Positions 5,139-6,267 of a DNA stretch of 6,267 nucleotides are shown piece after piece. The stretch lies in contig JAEUSC010000001.1 of NCBI GenBank assembly GCA_016789035.1, positions 1-6,267 on the forward strand. Reading direction: 5' to 3'. The position numbers and the translations under genes are program-made. This DNA comes from Candidatus Omnitrophota bacterium (GTDB lineage: Bacteria > Omnitrophota > Gorgyraeia > Zapsychrales > Fredricksoniimonadaceae). The notes under the pieces are model-generated. The model searched no databases, had not been told where the DNA came from, and saw only the letters and a program-made list of their open reading frames with translations. The stretch's first letter is position 1. Each line of letters begins with the position of its first letter.

Positions 5139-5513
5139 TCAGAATTTATTCAAATTATATTTTGTAAAAATTTCTCCAGTTTGTGCATTTATGTCAACAC
5201 CAGCCCGTCGCCGATTATTCATTAAATCAATTCCTTCTACTGGAAGAAACCAAACGCCCCAAACAAAAACTCGCCTTCCTGGACCTGCTGTTAGACTACC
5301 ATCAGGCTTGATGTTCATTTTATCCATTCTTGCGTGAGGGCGATCCCAATCAATCGCATAAGGATACTGCTTTGTCTGCAGATACTCTTTACCGATTTTT
5401 ATAGCCTCAGCTTCCGTAATTAGATTTAGTTTTGCCATTGCTTCCACCTTCGATATACAAACTAAGAATACAAGTCCTATAATGAGAATTAATAATCCTT
5501 TTAAGCTGTCCAT
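5139..5513 (-). CDS. Small exported PepSY-like protein, probable immunity protein for the papain-like toxin
   Basis: 124 residues with a Sec signal peptide: MDSLK, hydrophobic GLLILIIGLVFLV, and a probable VEA|M cleavage after residue 25. Cys19 is preceded by Val, so it is not a lipobox. The mature part begins with a helix-like ITEAEAIKIGKEYLQTK (31-47). It then has VWGVWFLPVEG and ends AGVDINAQTGEIF (104-116). This helix, aromatic strand and 'vDxxTGei' strand resemble one PepSY-type unit; the resemblance is by eye. ATG at 5513 is preferred because AAAGGTGG lies five to eight bases before it. A GTG three codons earlier (5522) is the alternative and lacks such spacing. The gene lies right behind the toxin stop codon (12 bases from ATG, 3 from GTG) and its ribosome site adjoins that stop, so translation is probably coupled. 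Small size, export and position suggest immunity to a toxin acting in the periplasm; this is inferred. Confidence 0.78.
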   Translation of the reverse strand: MDSLKGLLILIIGLVFLVCISKVEAMAKLNLITEAEAIKIGKEYLQTKQYPYAIDWDRPHARMDKMNIKPDGSLTAGPGRRVFVWGVWFLPVEGIDLMNNRRRAGVDINAQTGEIFTKYNLNKF

Positions 5514-5525
5514 TGAACCCACCTT

Positions 5526-6267
5526 TCATCTATACCACGATTGACTATTAGGCCCGATTCCGTATGTACCTGTATTTGCTTGCTGCATAGCTCTACCCGT
5601 AAACTGAGAGCAAAATACACCACCGGAACTAAATGGCGGCATACTAAAATGCACGTTCTGAGCTTGTAAATTTGTCGCCAAACTGTTTGCTGCGACTGTT
5701 AATCCAGAATTCCTTGGAACAACCAAAACACGATCATGTTGATACGCTCCGAAAGTCCTGAGATCACGAACTCCAGGCCCTGATGCATCCCCTGCCTCTG
5801 GGTGACTATCAATCACCCTATTACCACCTGCACCAATTCCCGTGTGATTAAACGGTCCTGGATCCAAGATAGCCTGACCTACACTAAATGCAACACCAGC
5901 TACTTTATCAAAGAATGAACCTCCGCCTTCTTTTCCAATGCGCGTCCCTGCAAAGAACACCTGTGAATCTTCGGTTGCATTTGCCGTATTTGCAGACTGA
6001 TAAGACCAAGACGCGATAGTACTACCAACAGTATATCCTACATTGTATGCCATACCGTTGATAACGCCATCCATAAACTTACCTCCGTTCATCTGTTCGC
6101 TGACGCCACCCCCAACCATAGTCCCTAGTCCTGCGAAACCAGTTGCAGAACCCACACTATAGCCAGCCCAGGCACTAATTCCTCCAACAAGAGCACCTCG
6201 TCCTATATTCCCTCCGCTTAATCCTGCTCCAGTTGCCCCGCCTATAGCTCCGCCTCCTATCGTACCC
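5526..6267 (-). CDS. C-terminal part of a large polymorphic (probably Rhs) toxin with permuted papain-like tip
   Basis: 246 residues are visible and the frame is open to the window edge, so this is the 3' end of a longer gene; a GTG at 6155 is merely internal. The first 80 or so residues are a glycine-rich linker (GGGAIGGATGAG, then GGKFMDGVINGMAYNVGYTVG), typical of the segment after the core of Rhs and related toxins. The tip has FNHTGIGAGGNRVIDSHPE (His141, Asp153, Glu157), a HDRVLVVP strand, and GGVFCSQFTGRAMQQ with Cys219. His first, acid next and Cys last inside [F/Y]CS[E/Q] is the order of permuted NlpC/P60 (YiiX/YaeF-like) papain-fold amidases or thioesterases. The predicted role is cleaving peptidoglycan amide bonds or lipid/acyl bonds in a rival cell's periplasm; the substrate cannot be read here. 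The Rhs core itself is outside the window, so 'Rhs' is inferred from the neighbouring orphan tip. Confidence 0.75.
   Translation of the reverse strand, partial: GTIGGGAIGGATGAGLSGGNIGRGALVGGISAWAGYSVGSATGFAGLGTMVGGGVSEQMNGGKFMDGVINGMAYNVGYTVGSTIASWSYQSANTANATEDSQVFFAGTRIGKEGGGSFFDKVAGVAFSVGQAILDPGPFNHTGIGAGGNRVIDSHPEAGDASGPGVRDLRTFGAYQHDRVLVVPRNSGLTVAANSLATNLQAQNVHFSMPPFSSGGVFCSQFTGRAMQQANTGTYGIGPNSQSWYR

Noticed and set aside
1..6267. tRNA, rRNA, CRISPR array, transposase or integrase genes
   Set aside because: No tRNA-like cloverleaf, regularly spaced direct repeats or recombinase motifs were seen on either strand.

Overview
All genes in this 6.3 kb window lie on the minus strand, so transcription runs from high to low coordinates. 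The host is a Gram-negative bacterium: there are three predicted lipoproteins, an outer-membrane beta-barrel and a Sec-exported small protein. The window cannot place the lineage further. It is the 3' end of an Rhs polymorphic-toxin locus, followed by a small envelope operon and the start of galE.

Region A (6267-5139): the C-terminal 246 residues of a large protein that begins outside the window. A glycine-rich linker is followed by a tip domain whose His...Asp/Glu...Cys order resembles permuted NlpC/P60 (YiiX/YaeF-like) papain-fold enzymes. Three bases on is a small Sec-exported protein with a PepSY-like look, the likely immunity protein.

Region B (5138-4594): 545 bases without a gene. It is almost filled by abutting and nested inverted repeats, at least two of which look like minus-strand Rho-independent terminators.

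Region C (4593-2526): an 'orphan' Rhs tip. It has a Hint (intein-like) segment without a recognisable N-terminal block, a short Rhs-associated core ending at the usual DPTG boundary, and an AT-richer toxin domain with a GHSQG serine-hydrolase elbow (probable lipase/phospholipase). Its last codons overlap a lipoprotein with a BamE/SmpA-like motif, the probable immunity protein. A bulged hairpin after it may be the terminator.

Region D (2525-478): a 21-bp palindrome precedes a probable three-gene operon: an outer-membrane beta-barrel and two closely related tandem lipoproteins of unrecognised family.

Region E (413-1): the N-terminal 137 residues of UDP-glucose 4-epimerase (GalE), starting at GTG.

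The main inference is two tandem toxin-immunity cassettes. In both, the candidate immunity protein carries an export or lipoprotein signal, which suggests the toxins act on periplasmic targets: amide or ester bonds for the papain-like tip, and membrane lipid for the hydrolase tip.
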